A stretch of DNA of 23,163 nt, taken from positions 1 through 23,163 of the forward strand of contig CALAGD010000065.1 of assembly GCA_937891425.1 (NCBI GenBank), read 5' to 3'. This document shows, piece by piece, positions 1 through 7,616 of the stretch. Within the stretch, counting starts at the first letter, position 1, and the number at the start of each line of letters is the position of its first letter. The notes under the pieces were generated by a model, which worked only from the letters and a program-made list of their open reading frames with translations, searched no databases and had not been told where the DNA came from. Source of the DNA: an uncultured Pigmentiphaga sp. (lineage in GTDB: Bacteria; Pseudomonadota; Gammaproteobacteria; Burkholderiales; Burkholderiaceae_B). The translations under genes were made by a program, and so were the position numbers.

Positions 1-189
1 GATTTCACATGCGCGCCCATGCACTTTGTGGCTCAAATTTACTTTGCACTTGACACTCTGGCCAAGGGCGCCCGCGCATTCAACGCATCACTTCTCGAGA
101 TAGGAGCCCGAATGCGCGGAATTACGGTTGCCGAGCTCAAGAACAGGCTTCCCATCCACTCTCTGAGAGACGACACAGCAAATGGCTAG
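1..189 (+). CDS. 3' end of an unrecognised protein, truncated by the window edge
   Basis: Frame 1 is open from the first base to a TAG at 187-189 and encodes the last 62 residues of a protein. The stretch reads like a helical C-terminus (FALDTLAKGARAFNASLLEI at about residues 15-34, then an ITVAELKNRLP segment). I do not recognise the family. It is judged real because its stop lies inside the start of the next gene: ATG at 182 and TAG at 187-189 overlap by 8 bp, a typical translational-coupling arrangement. Its partner is a ring-cleaving dioxygenase, so it may be another enzyme of aromatic catabolism, but that is context only. Codons are more AT-rich (ATT, TTT, CTT, GCA) than in most of the window. 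Confidence 0.6.
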   Translation, partial: DFTCAPMHFVAQIYFALDTLAKGARAFNASLLEIGARMRGITVAELKNRLPIHSLRDDTANG

Positions 190-1012
190 AATCATCGCCG
201 GGGTCGGAGCCTCGCATTCCCCGTCCATCGCATTCGCGTACGATCAGCGCCAGGAAAACACCGCAGCCTGGCGCCCCTTCTTCGATTCAGCCGCGAGTCT
301 GCGGGTGCGCCTGGCCGAGTCACGGCCAGACGTGATGATCTTCATCTACAACGATCACTTCTGGCAGTTCGATCTCGATATTGTTCCTACATTTGCCATA
401 GGAGTGGCGAACTCCTATGAGCTCGCACCGGAACGCCAGACCAGCCGTCCTCTGCCTTCGCCGACTGGTGATCCTGCCTTCTCCTGGCACATCGTTCGCT
501 CGCTCATCGGAGAGGAGTTCGATTTAACCGTATGCCAGCGCATGATGCTCGACCACGGATTCTTCTCGGTAATGCCGCTGCTGTGCGATCCCCCCTGGGA
601 CGTACGCATCATTCCCGTGGCCGTCAACGTCATCCAGCCTCCCTTGCCCACCCCCGCACGCTGCTGGAAACTCGGGCAGGCCATCGCACGCGCCGTGCGC
701 TCATATGCGAAGGACGAACGGGTCGTCGTGGTTTCGACGGGCGGCTTGTCGCACCAGCTGCACGGCGCCAATTTCGGTTACACCAACCCGCACTGGGACA
801 GAAACTTCCTGCACCTGCTGGTTGAAGACCCGCAACAGCTCATCGCTCTGAACCACGATGACTACATGCAACGAGGTGGTGCAGAATCCGTAGAAATGAT
901 CGTATGGCTTGCGATGCGGGCGGCACTCGACCACCCACAGGTTCGCCAATGTTCATATCATTCGGGGTTGCTGACCGGCCTCGGGCTGCTGCACCTGGAG
1001 GAAGGTGCGTAG
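182..1012 (+). CDS. Class III extradiol ring-cleavage dioxygenase, LigB (protocatechuate 4,5-dioxygenase beta/gallate dioxygenase) type
   Basis: The 276-residue protein is a LigB-superfamily non-haem Fe(II) dioxygenase that opens a catechol-type ring next to the hydroxyls. Residues line up with LigB from memory. His12 (GASHSP) and His59 (YNDHFWQFD) fit two iron ligands, Glu238 (GAESVEMIVW) fits the third, and His191 in STGGLSHQLHG fits the catalytic base. LDHGFFSVMPLL (123-134) and IIPVAVNVIQPP (143-154) are further family blocks. No LigA-like alpha subunit is visible in the window. The substrate (protocatechuate, gallate, a methylgallate or another catechol) cannot be told from this sequence. 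The ATG at 182 overlaps the preceding stop, suggesting coupled expression in a catabolic operon that begins left of the window. Confidence 0.9.
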   Translation: MARIIAGVGASHSPSIAFAYDQRQENTAAWRPFFDSAASLRVRLAESRPDVMIFIYNDHFWQFDLDIVPTFAIGVANSYELAPERQTSRPLPSPTGDPAFSWHIVRSLIGEEFDLTVCQRMMLDHGFFSVMPLLCDPPWDVRIIPVAVNVIQPPLPTPARCWKLGQAIARAVRSYAKDERVVVVSTGGLSHQLHGANFGYTNPHWDRNFLHLLVEDPQQLIALNHDDYMQRGGAESVEMIVWLAMRAALDHPQVRQCSYHSGLLTGLGLLHLEEGA

Positions 1013-1078
1013 GGCAGTCACGCGCCCCCGCAGCACGTCCGCTCGACCTGCCTGCCCGGCACCGAATCCGGCCCCCCG

Positions 1079-1783
1079 TTACGCGCTGCAGCGCAGGCCA
1101 TGGGTAGCCTGCAGCGCCTCGGAGTCCAGTTCGGGCTGACGGGTAAGCGTGTAGTGCAGCCGGCTGTCGCCGGCGGAGTTATCCCACGCCAGGGTATTGT
1201 TGGAGGTAGCAAGGAAGGAAGCGAAGGGCGCCTCGTTTTCCTGGGTGAGCATGAACTGACGGAGGTTGCCCGGCGCACGTTGCCAGCAGCCGCGCATATC
1301 GACCTCGGCCCCGATCGGCTGGTTGCGCTGGTCGAGATAGACAATGCGCACGAACCAGCTACGGTCAGCCAGCATGGTGAGCGTGGCGTGCTGCACCGTG
1401 CACCCCATTGATTGCCCGGTACATGGCAACAGACCACGGAATGTCTGCGCCGGCGCAGGTCGCGTCGTACCCGGCAGGACCTCCTGCGCCGGTGTCATGC
1501 CCTGCGCTTCCCAGCACGCGTCCAGCCAGTCCGCACATGCCTGGCGATCTTCTGCGCTGCTGGTAAGGCCGCTGGTGACGATGCGTAGCTGCGACGGCGC
1601 CGCAGCGCGGCTGGCCCCTTGCGAGTACAGGCGCCCCGCCTGCTCGAGCGCGATGGCTTCGGTACTGCCCGCCTCCGGACGTACGTTGGGTGCGTAATGT
1701 TCACACCCCACCAGCAACAGACCCACTGCAGCAATGCCCAACAGACGTTGAGCGCGGAATAAATGACACACCCTCGCGGACAT
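1079..1783 (-). CDS. Putative outer-membrane or periplasmic lipoprotein of unknown function
   Basis: The 234-residue protein starts at an ATG with a GGAG Shine-Dalgarno about 8 bases upstream. Residues 1-26 form a lipoprotein signal peptide: basic start, hydrophobic core, then a lipobox LVGC with Cys27 as the lipidation site. The mature part has several cysteines (CADWLDAC, LLPCTGQSMGC, MRGCW, LRCSA), which could pair as disulfides in the periplasm. The middle (ATLTMLADRSWFVRIVYLDQ) looks like beta strands. I recognise no domain. It is convergent with the dioxygenase gene and divergent from pilD, with 28 bp between the two starts, so it appears monocistronic. The gene is supported by its signal peptide and ribosome site rather than by homology. 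Confidence 0.7.
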   Translation of the reverse strand: MSARVCHLFRAQRLLGIAAVGLLLVGCEHYAPNVRPEAGSTEAIALEQAGRLYSQGASRAAAPSQLRIVTSGLTSSAEDRQACADWLDACWEAQGMTPAQEVLPGTTRPAPAQTFRGLLPCTGQSMGCTVQHATLTMLADRSWFVRIVYLDQRNQPIGAEVDMRGCWQRAPGNLRQFMLTQENEAPFASFLATSNNTLAWDNSAGDSRLHYTLTRQPELDSEALQATHGLRCSA

Positions 1784-1811
1784 GACCGAAGCTCCGTAGT
1801 ATCTTCACGCC

Positions 1812-2756
1812 ATGGAATCATACTCCGTGCATGCATTCGCCATCACCCCAACCGTCCTCCTGCTGTGCGCCTGCCTGGCAGGAATGCTCGTTGGCAGCTT
1901 TCTTAACGTGGTGATCGTACGCCTCCCCCGCATGATCGACCGTGCCTGGCAAGCGGAGTGCGCCGAATACCTCGGCATGTCGGCCACACCAGACCTCCCG
2001 GCTACCCGAACCATGGGTCCGACCACTTCATTGGCCCCCCCGCACGCCGCCACCAACCCGGCACAAGAGCTGCACGCTTCCCGGTTCAATCTTGCTGTTC
2101 CGCGCTCCCACTGCCCCACATGCCAGCACCCACTCGGTTGGGCAGAGCTGATACCCATCCTAAGCTGGATCTGGCTGCGCGGCCGTTGTCGCCACTGCGA
2201 CACGCGCATTTCGGCCATGTATCCCCTGGTAGAGGGGGCCACCGCGATCCTGTTCATGGCAGCTGCGTGGCGTTTCGGACCCACGCCCACCGCCGTATCC
2301 AGCATGATCCTGCTCGCGGCGCTGGTGGCCCTGTCTGCCATCGACCTGCGCACCCTGTTGCTCCCCGATGCCATCACCCAGCCACTGCTGTGGGCCGGAT
2401 TCATCGTCAACCTGACCGGGTTCGGGTTCGCCCGCCTTGATGACGCCGTCATCGGCGCCATCTCGGGTTACCTGGTGTTATGGCTGATTGGCACAGGCTA
2501 CCGCTTGCTGCGTCGCCAGGTGGGCATGGGGCATGGAGATTTCAAACTCCTGGCGGCCTTGGGCGCCTGGCTGGGCTGGCAGGCGCTGCCAGCCGTCATC
2601 CTCGTCGCTGCACTGGCCGGTGCAGCCGTCGCCCTGGTGCTGGTCGCGCTGAAGCGCCTGGCCCACGACGACCCCATCCCGTTCGGCGGTTTTCTGGCGC
2701 TGGGCGGCGCGATCGCCGTGCTTTGTCCCGGATTCTTGCCCGCCATACCCTGGTAG
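1812..2756 (+). CDS. pilD: Type IV prepilin peptidase / N-methyltransferase (A24 family leader peptidase)
   Basis: The 314-residue inner-membrane protein cleaves the leader of type IV prepilins and type II secretion pseudopilins and methylates the new N-terminus. The first membrane segment ends in GMLVGSFLNVVIVRLPRM (about 24-41). A cytoplasmic loop carries the zinc-binding double CxxC: Cys101 and Cys104 (CPTC), Cys126 and Cys129 (CRHC). The aspartyl-protease pair is Asp178 (SAIDLRT) and Asp243 in the GxGD-type motif GMGHGDFK. Further hydrophobic segments follow, and the length is near the family norm. No pilB or pilC lies in this window, which is unusual compared with the classical pilBCD cluster. 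No strong Shine-Dalgarno is seen before the ATG, so the start is less certain than the identity. coaE follows after 121 bp. Confidence 0.93.
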   Translation: MESYSVHAFAITPTVLLLCACLAGMLVGSFLNVVIVRLPRMIDRAWQAECAEYLGMSATPDLPATRTMGPTTSLAPPHAATNPAQELHASRFNLAVPRSHCPTCQHPLGWAELIPILSWIWLRGRCRHCDTRISAMYPLVEGATAILFMAAAWRFGPTPTAVSSMILLAALVALSAIDLRTLLLPDAITQPLLWAGFIVNLTGFGFARLDDAVIGAISGYLVLWLIGTGYRLLRRQVGMGHGDFKLLAALGAWLGWQALPAVILVAALAGAAVALVLVALKRLAHDDPIPFGGFLALGGAIAVLCPGFLPAIPW

Positions 2757-2760
2757 GCGT

Positions 2761-2788
2761 CTGACCTGTCAGTTTGTTGGCGTATCAT
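2761..2788 (+). promoter_or_regulatory. Possible sigma-70 promoter upstream of coaE
   Basis: CTGACC (2761-2766, 4 of 6 to TTGACA) and TATCAT (2783-2788, 5 of 6 to TATAAT) are separated by 16 bases. They lie in the AT-richer 121-bp gap between pilD and coaE, about 90 bases before the coaE start. This was found by eye and is only a candidate. Confidence 0.35.
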
Positions 2789-2877
2789 CCCAAACATGTG
2801 AAACTAAAAGCTGGCCCAGGTGTCCGTCTGGCACGTCGCGTTCCGCAGGCAAAAAACAAGATTCCATCCTCAACACC

Positions 2878-3573
2878 ATGCCCAGCGAGTCTCACACCAA
2901 CCCGCATGCCCGTCCGCGGCCCAACCCGCATGCTCCGTTACGCATCGGCCTCACCGGCGGAATCGGCTCCGGAAAATCCGTCGTTGCCGATCAGCTGGCC
3001 GTGCTGGGTGCAGCCATCATCGATACCGACCTCATCTCCCACGCACTCACCCAGCCCGGCGGACCTGCCATCGCTCCCATCAGGGCGCTGTTCGGCGAGG
3101 AGGTCATCAATCATGAAGGCGGCCTCGATCGCGCACGCATGCGCGAGCTGGTTTTCCGCGAACCGCAGGCACGCGCGCGCCTGGAAGCGCTGCTGCACCC
3201 CATGATCGGTGCGGAAGTGCAGTTGCTGGCCGCGCGGGCGGAAGGGCTTTACCAGGTGTTCGTAGTGCCGCTGCTGGTGGAATCGGGCCGCTGGCTTTCG
3301 CGGGTGGACCGCGTCTGCGTGGTGGACTGCGATGAGGAAACGCAGATTGCACGAGTCATGCAACGCAGTGGCCTCACCCGCGACGCCGTATTGCGCATCC
3401 TGTCCGCGCAGGCTACGCGGGCCCAACGTCTTGCCGTGGCCGATGACGTCCTCGTCAATGACGGCACCACCACCCGCGACGAACTGCGCCACCGCGTGCA
3501 TGTGCTGCACGAACGATGGATGAAGATCGTGCGTGAGCGCACCGAAGGCAGCATCCCGGACACCACGCCATGA
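2878..3573 (+). CDS. coaE: Dephospho-CoA kinase
   Basis: The 231-residue cytoplasmic enzyme phosphorylates the 3'-OH of dephospho-CoA, the last step of coenzyme A synthesis. The Walker A motif is GLTGGIGSGKS (residues 23-33), followed by the family block AAIIDTDLISHAL with the substrate-binding aspartates. Later blocks are LHPMI and VFVVPLLVESG. The protein is about 25-30 residues longer than the usual 200 because of a polar, proline- and histidine-rich N-terminal extension (NPHA repeated twice). The extension contains no alternative start codon before the core, so it is probably translated. The position between pilD and zapD is a common proteobacterial arrangement. Confidence 0.96.
   Translation: MPSESHTNPHARPRPNPHAPLRIGLTGGIGSGKSVVADQLAVLGAAIIDTDLISHALTQPGGPAIAPIRALFGEEVINHEGGLDRARMRELVFREPQARARLEALLHPMIGAEVQLLAARAEGLYQVFVVPLLVESGRWLSRVDRVCVVDCDEETQIARVMQRSGLTRDAVLRILSAQATRAQRLAVADDVLVNDGTTTRDELRHRVHVLHERWMKIVRERTEGSIPDTTP
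2897..2933 (+). repeat. Direct repeat inside the 5' end of coaE (13 bp, 24-bp period)
   Basis: CCAACCCGCATGC occurs at 2897-2909 and again at 2921-2933. It encodes the repeated N-P-H-A in the N-terminal extension of dephospho-CoA kinase. It is a small in-frame duplication. Confidence 0.85.
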
Positions 3574-3650
3574 CCATGGCCGCATTGTCTGAATCTGTTG
3601 CCTTTTCCATTGTCGATGGTCGCTACAATGCAAACTGAACCTCAACGTTG

Positions 3651-4427
3651 ATGCCCTGCGTGATCGAATACGAATATCCCTTCAACGAGCGTGTCCGGAA
3701 CCTGTTGCGGCTGGAAGATCAGTTCGATCGACTGTTCTATTTCACCCAGCAGGACGACCCTCGCGCGCACCACGCGGCTCTCATCACGCTGTTCGAAATT
3801 ACCGAGGCGGTCAATCGCTTTACCGGCCGCTCGGATGCGCGCACAGACCTGCTGCAGGAACTGGAACGCCAGCGCCAGGCACTTACCGCGCTACGCGAGC
3901 ATCCGGAAGTCGAGCGCGCCCTGCTCGACAAAACCCTGCGCCGGCTGGAAGACGTCATCAACGGTTTGGCGAACCAGGTGAAACCTGCCGATTCCATACG
4001 GCAAAACGAGTGGTTGCAAAGCCTGCGCAGCCGTATCGTTATCCCGGGCGGAGTGTGCGAATTCGACATGCCGTCGTACTACGCCTGGCAACATCGCCCT
4101 GCTGAAGAACGCAAGGCAGACCTGCAGCGCTGGTGCCAGCCCATGCTGCCCTTGTATGAAAGTCTCGTGCTGGCCCTGCAACTGCTGCGCCGGAACTGCC
4201 ACACGCAGCGCCTGGTAGCGCGGCAGGGCGTTTACCAGGCGTCGCCCGACGGGAAGCCTTATCAGTTGCTGCGCGTGTACCTGCCCGCCAGCAGCCGCAT
4301 TTTCCCCGAGATCAGCGCCAACAAGTACTCCATCTCGATCCGTTTCGCCCAGCAAGACGGCAGCGGCAAGCCCCAGCCCGTCATGCATGACGTCGAGTTC
4401 GAGATGTCACTGTGCACCAGCATCTGA
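3651..4427 (+). CDS. zapD: Cell division protein ZapD (YacF), FtsZ-associated
   Basis: ZapD binds the C-terminal tail of FtsZ and bundles protofilaments in the cytoplasmic Z-ring. The 258-residue product shows the family opening IEYEYPFNERVRNLLRLEDQ, an acidic/basic helical N-terminal half, the conserved region RIVIPGGVCEFDMPSYYAW, and a C-terminal beta-rich part ending in EFEMSLCTSI. The first initiator in frame is TTG at 3648. ATG at 3651 is taken here, but GTG at 3660 (product beginning M-IEYEYPF) gives the length usual for the family and is a serious alternative. None has a clear Shine-Dalgarno. The gene lies 77 bp after coaE and converges with the Nudix gene (22 bp apart). The yacG gene often found after zapD is absent. 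Confidence 0.92.
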   Translation: MPCVIEYEYPFNERVRNLLRLEDQFDRLFYFTQQDDPRAHHAALITLFEITEAVNRFTGRSDARTDLLQELERQRQALTALREHPEVERALLDKTLRRLEDVINGLANQVKPADSIRQNEWLQSLRSRIVIPGGVCEFDMPSYYAWQHRPAEERKADLQRWCQPMLPLYESLVLALQLLRRNCHTQRLVARQGVYQASPDGKPYQLLRVYLPASSRIFPEISANKYSISIRFAQQDGSGKPQPVMHDVEFEMSLCTSI

Positions 4428-4449
4428 CGGTACTGCCCGCCAGCTGCCC

Positions 4450-5490
4450 CTAGAGCAGTCTGCAGGCGGCCGCCACCTGGCGAATCCCGGCGATGCCGTG
4501 CGCACCATGACGCCAGGCGGTCTCGAGGGTGTTCTCCGACTGCCCTCCCAGGGCAAACACCGGAATGCCTGCCGTCTGCGCCAGCTGCGCGAAACGCTCC
4601 CAGCCCAGGGGCTGGGCGTCGGGGTGCGTGGCCGTCGGCAACACCGGCCCCAGCACGGCAAACAGAGCGCCGGCATTGCGCGCCCGCTCCAGTTCCTGTT
4701 CGGAGTGGGCTGATGCCGCTACCCAGGCGTGCTCTGCCAGCTTTGGCAGCTTGCGCTCGAGGTCGGTACTGCGCAGATGAACCCCATCAGCCTGGGCCCA
4801 CCACGACTCGGGGTGCGCGCTGTTCACCAGGAGCCGCCCCCCTGCTTCATGCACCAGCCGCAGGACCTGGCAAAACAGGTCGTACAGCGACGACGCGGCA
4901 GGCCCGGCATGCCAATCCGGCGCACGGAACTGGAACAGACGTCCGCCGTTGTCGATGGCCTGGGCCACATGACGCAGAATGGCTGCAGCCTCGACCGGGC
5001 TGTCGGGCGCCACGATGACATAGACGGGAGGCACCTTCAGCCACGCGATCGGTGGCAGCGTGGCCGGCAGCAGGTGTCCGCTGCCAAGCCCCGCCTCGAT
5101 TTCGGCAACCGATGCCTGGGGGTCCGCCCAGCTCAGGCGTTGCCCTTCGATGCCGGTTGGATCCCCTTCCCAGGCCACGACCCGGTAGAACCACAACCGT
5201 ACGACTGACTGCGGGTACACATGCACGTAGCTCACCCAGGGGTAAGCCCGGGTAACGGTGATCCCCAGCTCTTCCTTGAGCTCACGGCACAGGGCCTGGA
5301 CGGGCTCTTCGCCTGGCTCGAGCTTGCCGCCTGGCAGCTCCCACCATCCCGCGTAACTCTTGCCCTCCGGACGCTGTCCCAACAGCAGGCTGCCATCGGG
5401 CCGCAACAGCAGCCCCGCTGCCACGCGCAGGTGCTTGAGCGGAACCGGGGATGCGGCAAGCTCGCTGGTGTTTGGAAGGTCATGCGGCAT
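4450..5490 (-). CDS. Nudix hydrolase (MutT-like) fused to a thiamine-phosphate-synthase-like domain
   Basis: The start is the ATG at 5490 (MPHDLPN), overlapping the upstream ATPase gene by 11 bp; a longer open frame to 5739 runs back through that gene and is rejected. The 346-residue protein has two domains. Residues about 20-145 are a Nudix fold with a complete Nudix box (Gly55, Glu61, Arg69-Glu70, Glu73-Glu74, Gly76), expected to hydrolyse oxidised nucleotides such as 8-oxo-dGTP. From about residue 154 comes a ThiE-like TIM barrel (VPPVYVIVAP, GRLFQFR, DGVHLRS, FAVLGPVLPTATH, VFALGGQ). In the ThiE-like half the usual T-x-T-K phosphate-loop lysine is replaced (TATHPDA), so it may not make thiamine phosphate. 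Such MutT/ThiE fusions are known in proteobacteria; the role of the second domain is unclear. Confidence 0.9.
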   Translation of the reverse strand: MPHDLPNTSELAASPVPLKHLRVAAGLLLRPDGSLLLGQRPEGKSYAGWWELPGGKLEPGEEPVQALCRELKEELGITVTRAYPWVSYVHVYPQSVVRLWFYRVVAWEGDPTGIEGQRLSWADPQASVAEIEAGLGSGHLLPATLPPIAWLKVPPVYVIVAPDSPVEAAAILRHVAQAIDNGGRLFQFRAPDWHAGPAASSLYDLFCQVLRLVHEAGGRLLVNSAHPESWWAQADGVHLRSTDLERKLPKLAEHAWVAASAHSEQELERARNAGALFAVLGPVLPTATHPDAQPLGWERFAQLAQTAGIPVFALGGQSENTLETAWRHGAHGIAGIRQVAAACRLL

Positions 5491-6361
5491 GGCGCGCTGC
5501 CCAGTCTTTCGCGAACTGCCATGCCACTCTTCCCGAACGCGATCCGCGCTCGAGCGTCCATTGCAGGGCTTCAGTGCGGGCACGGTCGATCTCGTCGTCC
5601 GGGCATCCCAGCTGTGTGAGCCAGTAGGCCACGATGTCGAGGTAGTCGTCTTGCCGGAACGGGTAGAACGACAACCAGAGACCAAACCGCTCGGACAGCG
5701 AGACCTTCTCCTCGATGGATTCGGCAGGGTGGATTTCACCGTCGCTCTGGTGCTTCACCTGCAGATTCTCATGCATGTATTCGGGCATGAGGTGCCGGCG
5801 GTTGGACGTGGCGTAGATCAGTACGTTGGCGCTGGTAGCTGCCACCGACCCGTCGAGTACGGACTTCAACGCCTTGTAGCCGGCCTCGCCTTCCTCGAAT
5901 GACAGGTCGTCACAGAAGATGATGAAGCGTTCCGGGCGATCGGACACCTGCGCGACGATGTCGGGGAGATCGGCCAGGTCCTCCTTGTCGACCTCGATCA
6001 GGCGCAGCCCTTCTGGCGCGTACCGGGTCAGCAACGCCTTGACCAGCGAGCTCTTGCCAGTACCTCGCGCACCGGTCATGAGCACGTTGTTGGCAGGCTT
6101 GCCCTGTAGAAACTGCACCGTATTACGCTCGATGATGTGCTTCTGGCGGTCGATGTGCTGCAGGTCGTCGAGCTGGATGCGCGCGATGTTCGACACTGAC
6201 TCGAGCCAGCCGCGCGCGCCACGACGGCGCCAGCGGAAAGCGTGCGCGTCCCAGTCGACTGGCGGCGGCGCCGGTGGCAGCCACGCCTCGAGCTGTGCCA
6301 TCACACGCCTGGCCTGCTGGATGAGGTCTTGCAGATCGGATGATGAATGACTGCTGTTCAC
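5480..6361 (-). CDS. AAA-type ATP-binding protein, DUF815 family
   Basis: The 293-residue cytoplasmic protein has a Walker A motif GARGTGKSS (residues 97-105) and a Walker B-like strand RFIIFCDDLSFEEGE (about 125-139), followed by YATSNRRHLMPE, a sensor-like asparagine region. The N-terminal 90 residues are helical with WRRRGARGWLESV. These blocks are typical of DUF815, a family with no settled function in my knowledge. The start is GTG at 6361, with no strong ribosome site. It sits 15 bp after argJ and overlaps the Nudix/ThiE gene by 11 bp, so it is very likely co-transcribed with both. Confidence 0.88.
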   Translation of the reverse strand: MNSSHSSSDLQDLIQQARRVMAQLEAWLPPAPPPVDWDAHAFRWRRRGARGWLESVSNIARIQLDDLQHIDRQKHIIERNTVQFLQGKPANNVLMTGARGTGKSSLVKALLTRYAPEGLRLIEVDKEDLADLPDIVAQVSDRPERFIIFCDDLSFEEGEAGYKALKSVLDGSVAATSANVLIYATSNRRHLMPEYMHENLQVKHQSDGEIHPAESIEEKVSLSERFGLWLSFYPFRQDDYLDIVAYWLTQLGCPDDEIDRARTEALQWTLERGSRSGRVAWQFAKDWAARHAA

Positions 6362-6376
6362 GATGGGGTGTTTCCG

Positions 6377-7606
6377 CTACGACCGATAATCGGCATTGAT
6401 GCTGACGTACTCGTGTGAGAGATCGGAGGTGTAAACCGTTTCACGCGCGCTGCCACGGCCCAGCGAGATGCGCACCGTAATCTCGTCCCTGGACATGACA
6501 CGCTGGCCGTCTTCTTCACGATAGGTAGGATTGCGCGCTCCATTCACCGCCACATGGACATCGTCGAGCCAGAGATTGACGCGGCTGACATCGAGATCGC
6601 TGATGCCGGCATAGCCGATGGCAGCGAGGATGCGGCCCAGATTGGGGTCGCTGGCGTAGAACGCGGTTTTCACCAGCGGCGAATGCGCTACGGCGTACGC
6701 CACCATCAGCGCTTCCTCGGTGCTGCCGGCGTCTTCCACATGGATGGTGACGAACTTGGTAGCGCCTTCGGCATCGCGGACGATCTTCTGGGCAAGCTCA
6801 ACAGCCACTTCTACCAGCGCCCGGCGCAGCGGCACGAAGCCCGGATGCGTGGGGCCACTCACCTGCAATCCCCCCTTGCCGGTGGCGATGGTTACGAAGG
6901 AATCGTTGGTGGACGTATCACCGTCAACCGTAATGCGGTTGAACGATCGGTCGGCAATGTCGCGAACCAGCTGTTGCAGCAGCGCCTGGTCGATCCCGGC
7001 GTCGGTTGCGACAAATCCCAGCATGGTGGCCATGTTGGGCCGGATCATGCCTGCGCCCTTGCTTATGCCGGTGATGGTGACTTCGACATTGTCGATCTGC
7101 ACCCGGCGCGAGACGATCTTCGGCTGGGTGTCCGTGGTCATGATGCCGTAGGCAGCATTCTTCCAGTTGTCGGCCTTCAGGTCGGCAATGGCGGCGGGCA
7201 GGCCTGCGACGATGCGGTCAATGGGCAACGGCTCCATGATGACGCCGGTGGAGAACGGCAGCACCTGCTGCGCTTCCAGCCCCATCAGCTGCGCCAGCTC
7301 GTTGCAGGTAGCGCGCGCCGCGGCCATGCCTTCATCACCAGTGCCCGCGTTGGCATTGCCCGTGTTGATGACGAGCGCCCGCACTCCGTTGCCCGCACGC
7401 TGCAGATGCTCTTCGCACACGACGACCGGCGCCGCCCGAAAACGGTTGCGCGTGAACACGCCGGCCACCGAGCTGCCTTCCGCCAGGCGGAACACGGTCA
7501 GGTCGCGGCGGCCGGGCTGGCGAATGCCGGCGCTGGCCACCCCGATTTCCACACCTACCACGGGGTAGATTTCATGATCGGCAGGAATGTGCAAATTGAC
7601 AGCCAT
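6377..7606 (-). CDS. argJ: Bifunctional ornithine acetyltransferase / N-acetylglutamate synthase
   Basis: ArgJ moves the acetyl group from N-acetylornithine to glutamate in the cyclic arginine pathway, and bifunctional members also use acetyl-CoA. The 409-residue length fits the family. The autoproteolysis site is KGAGMIRPNMATMLGFV: cleavage before Thr194 would give alpha and beta chains with Thr194 as the nucleophile. Other family blocks are VINTGNANAGTG (79-90), TDTQPK and the C-terminal DLGRGSARETVYTSDLSHEYV-like region (here SLGRGSARETVYTSDLSH). The ATG at 7606 has an AAGGA ribosome site 5 bases upstream that overlaps the end of hemL. This indicates translational coupling in a hemL-argJ-DUF815-Nudix run. 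Confidence 0.97.
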   Translation of the reverse strand: MAVNLHIPADHEIYPVVGVEIGVASAGIRQPGRRDLTVFRLAEGSSVAGVFTRNRFRAAPVVVCEEHLQRAGNGVRALVINTGNANAGTGDEGMAAARATCNELAQLMGLEAQQVLPFSTGVIMEPLPIDRIVAGLPAAIADLKADNWKNAAYGIMTTDTQPKIVSRRVQIDNVEVTITGISKGAGMIRPNMATMLGFVATDAGIDQALLQQLVRDIADRSFNRITVDGDTSTNDSFVTIATGKGGLQVSGPTHPGFVPLRRALVEVAVELAQKIVRDAEGATKFVTIHVEDAGSTEEALMVAYAVAHSPLVKTAFYASDPNLGRILAAIGYAGISDLDVSRVNLWLDDVHVAVNGARNPTYREEDGQRVMSRDEITVRISLGRGSARETVYTSDLSHEYVSINADYRS

Positions 7607-7611
7607 ATTGG

Positions 7612-7616
7612 TCCTT
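7612..7616 (-). promoter_or_regulatory. Ribosome binding site of argJ, overlapping the hemL stop
   Basis: Read on the minus strand this is AAGGA, 5 bases before the argJ ATG at 7606. It overlaps the hemL TAA (7617-7615). The overlap fixes the argJ start and points to coupled translation. Confidence 0.75.

Noticed and set aside
3598..3629. Promoter before zapD (TTGCCT and TACAAT)
   Set aside because: The -10 match is good, but the spacer to the only reasonable -35 is 20 bases.
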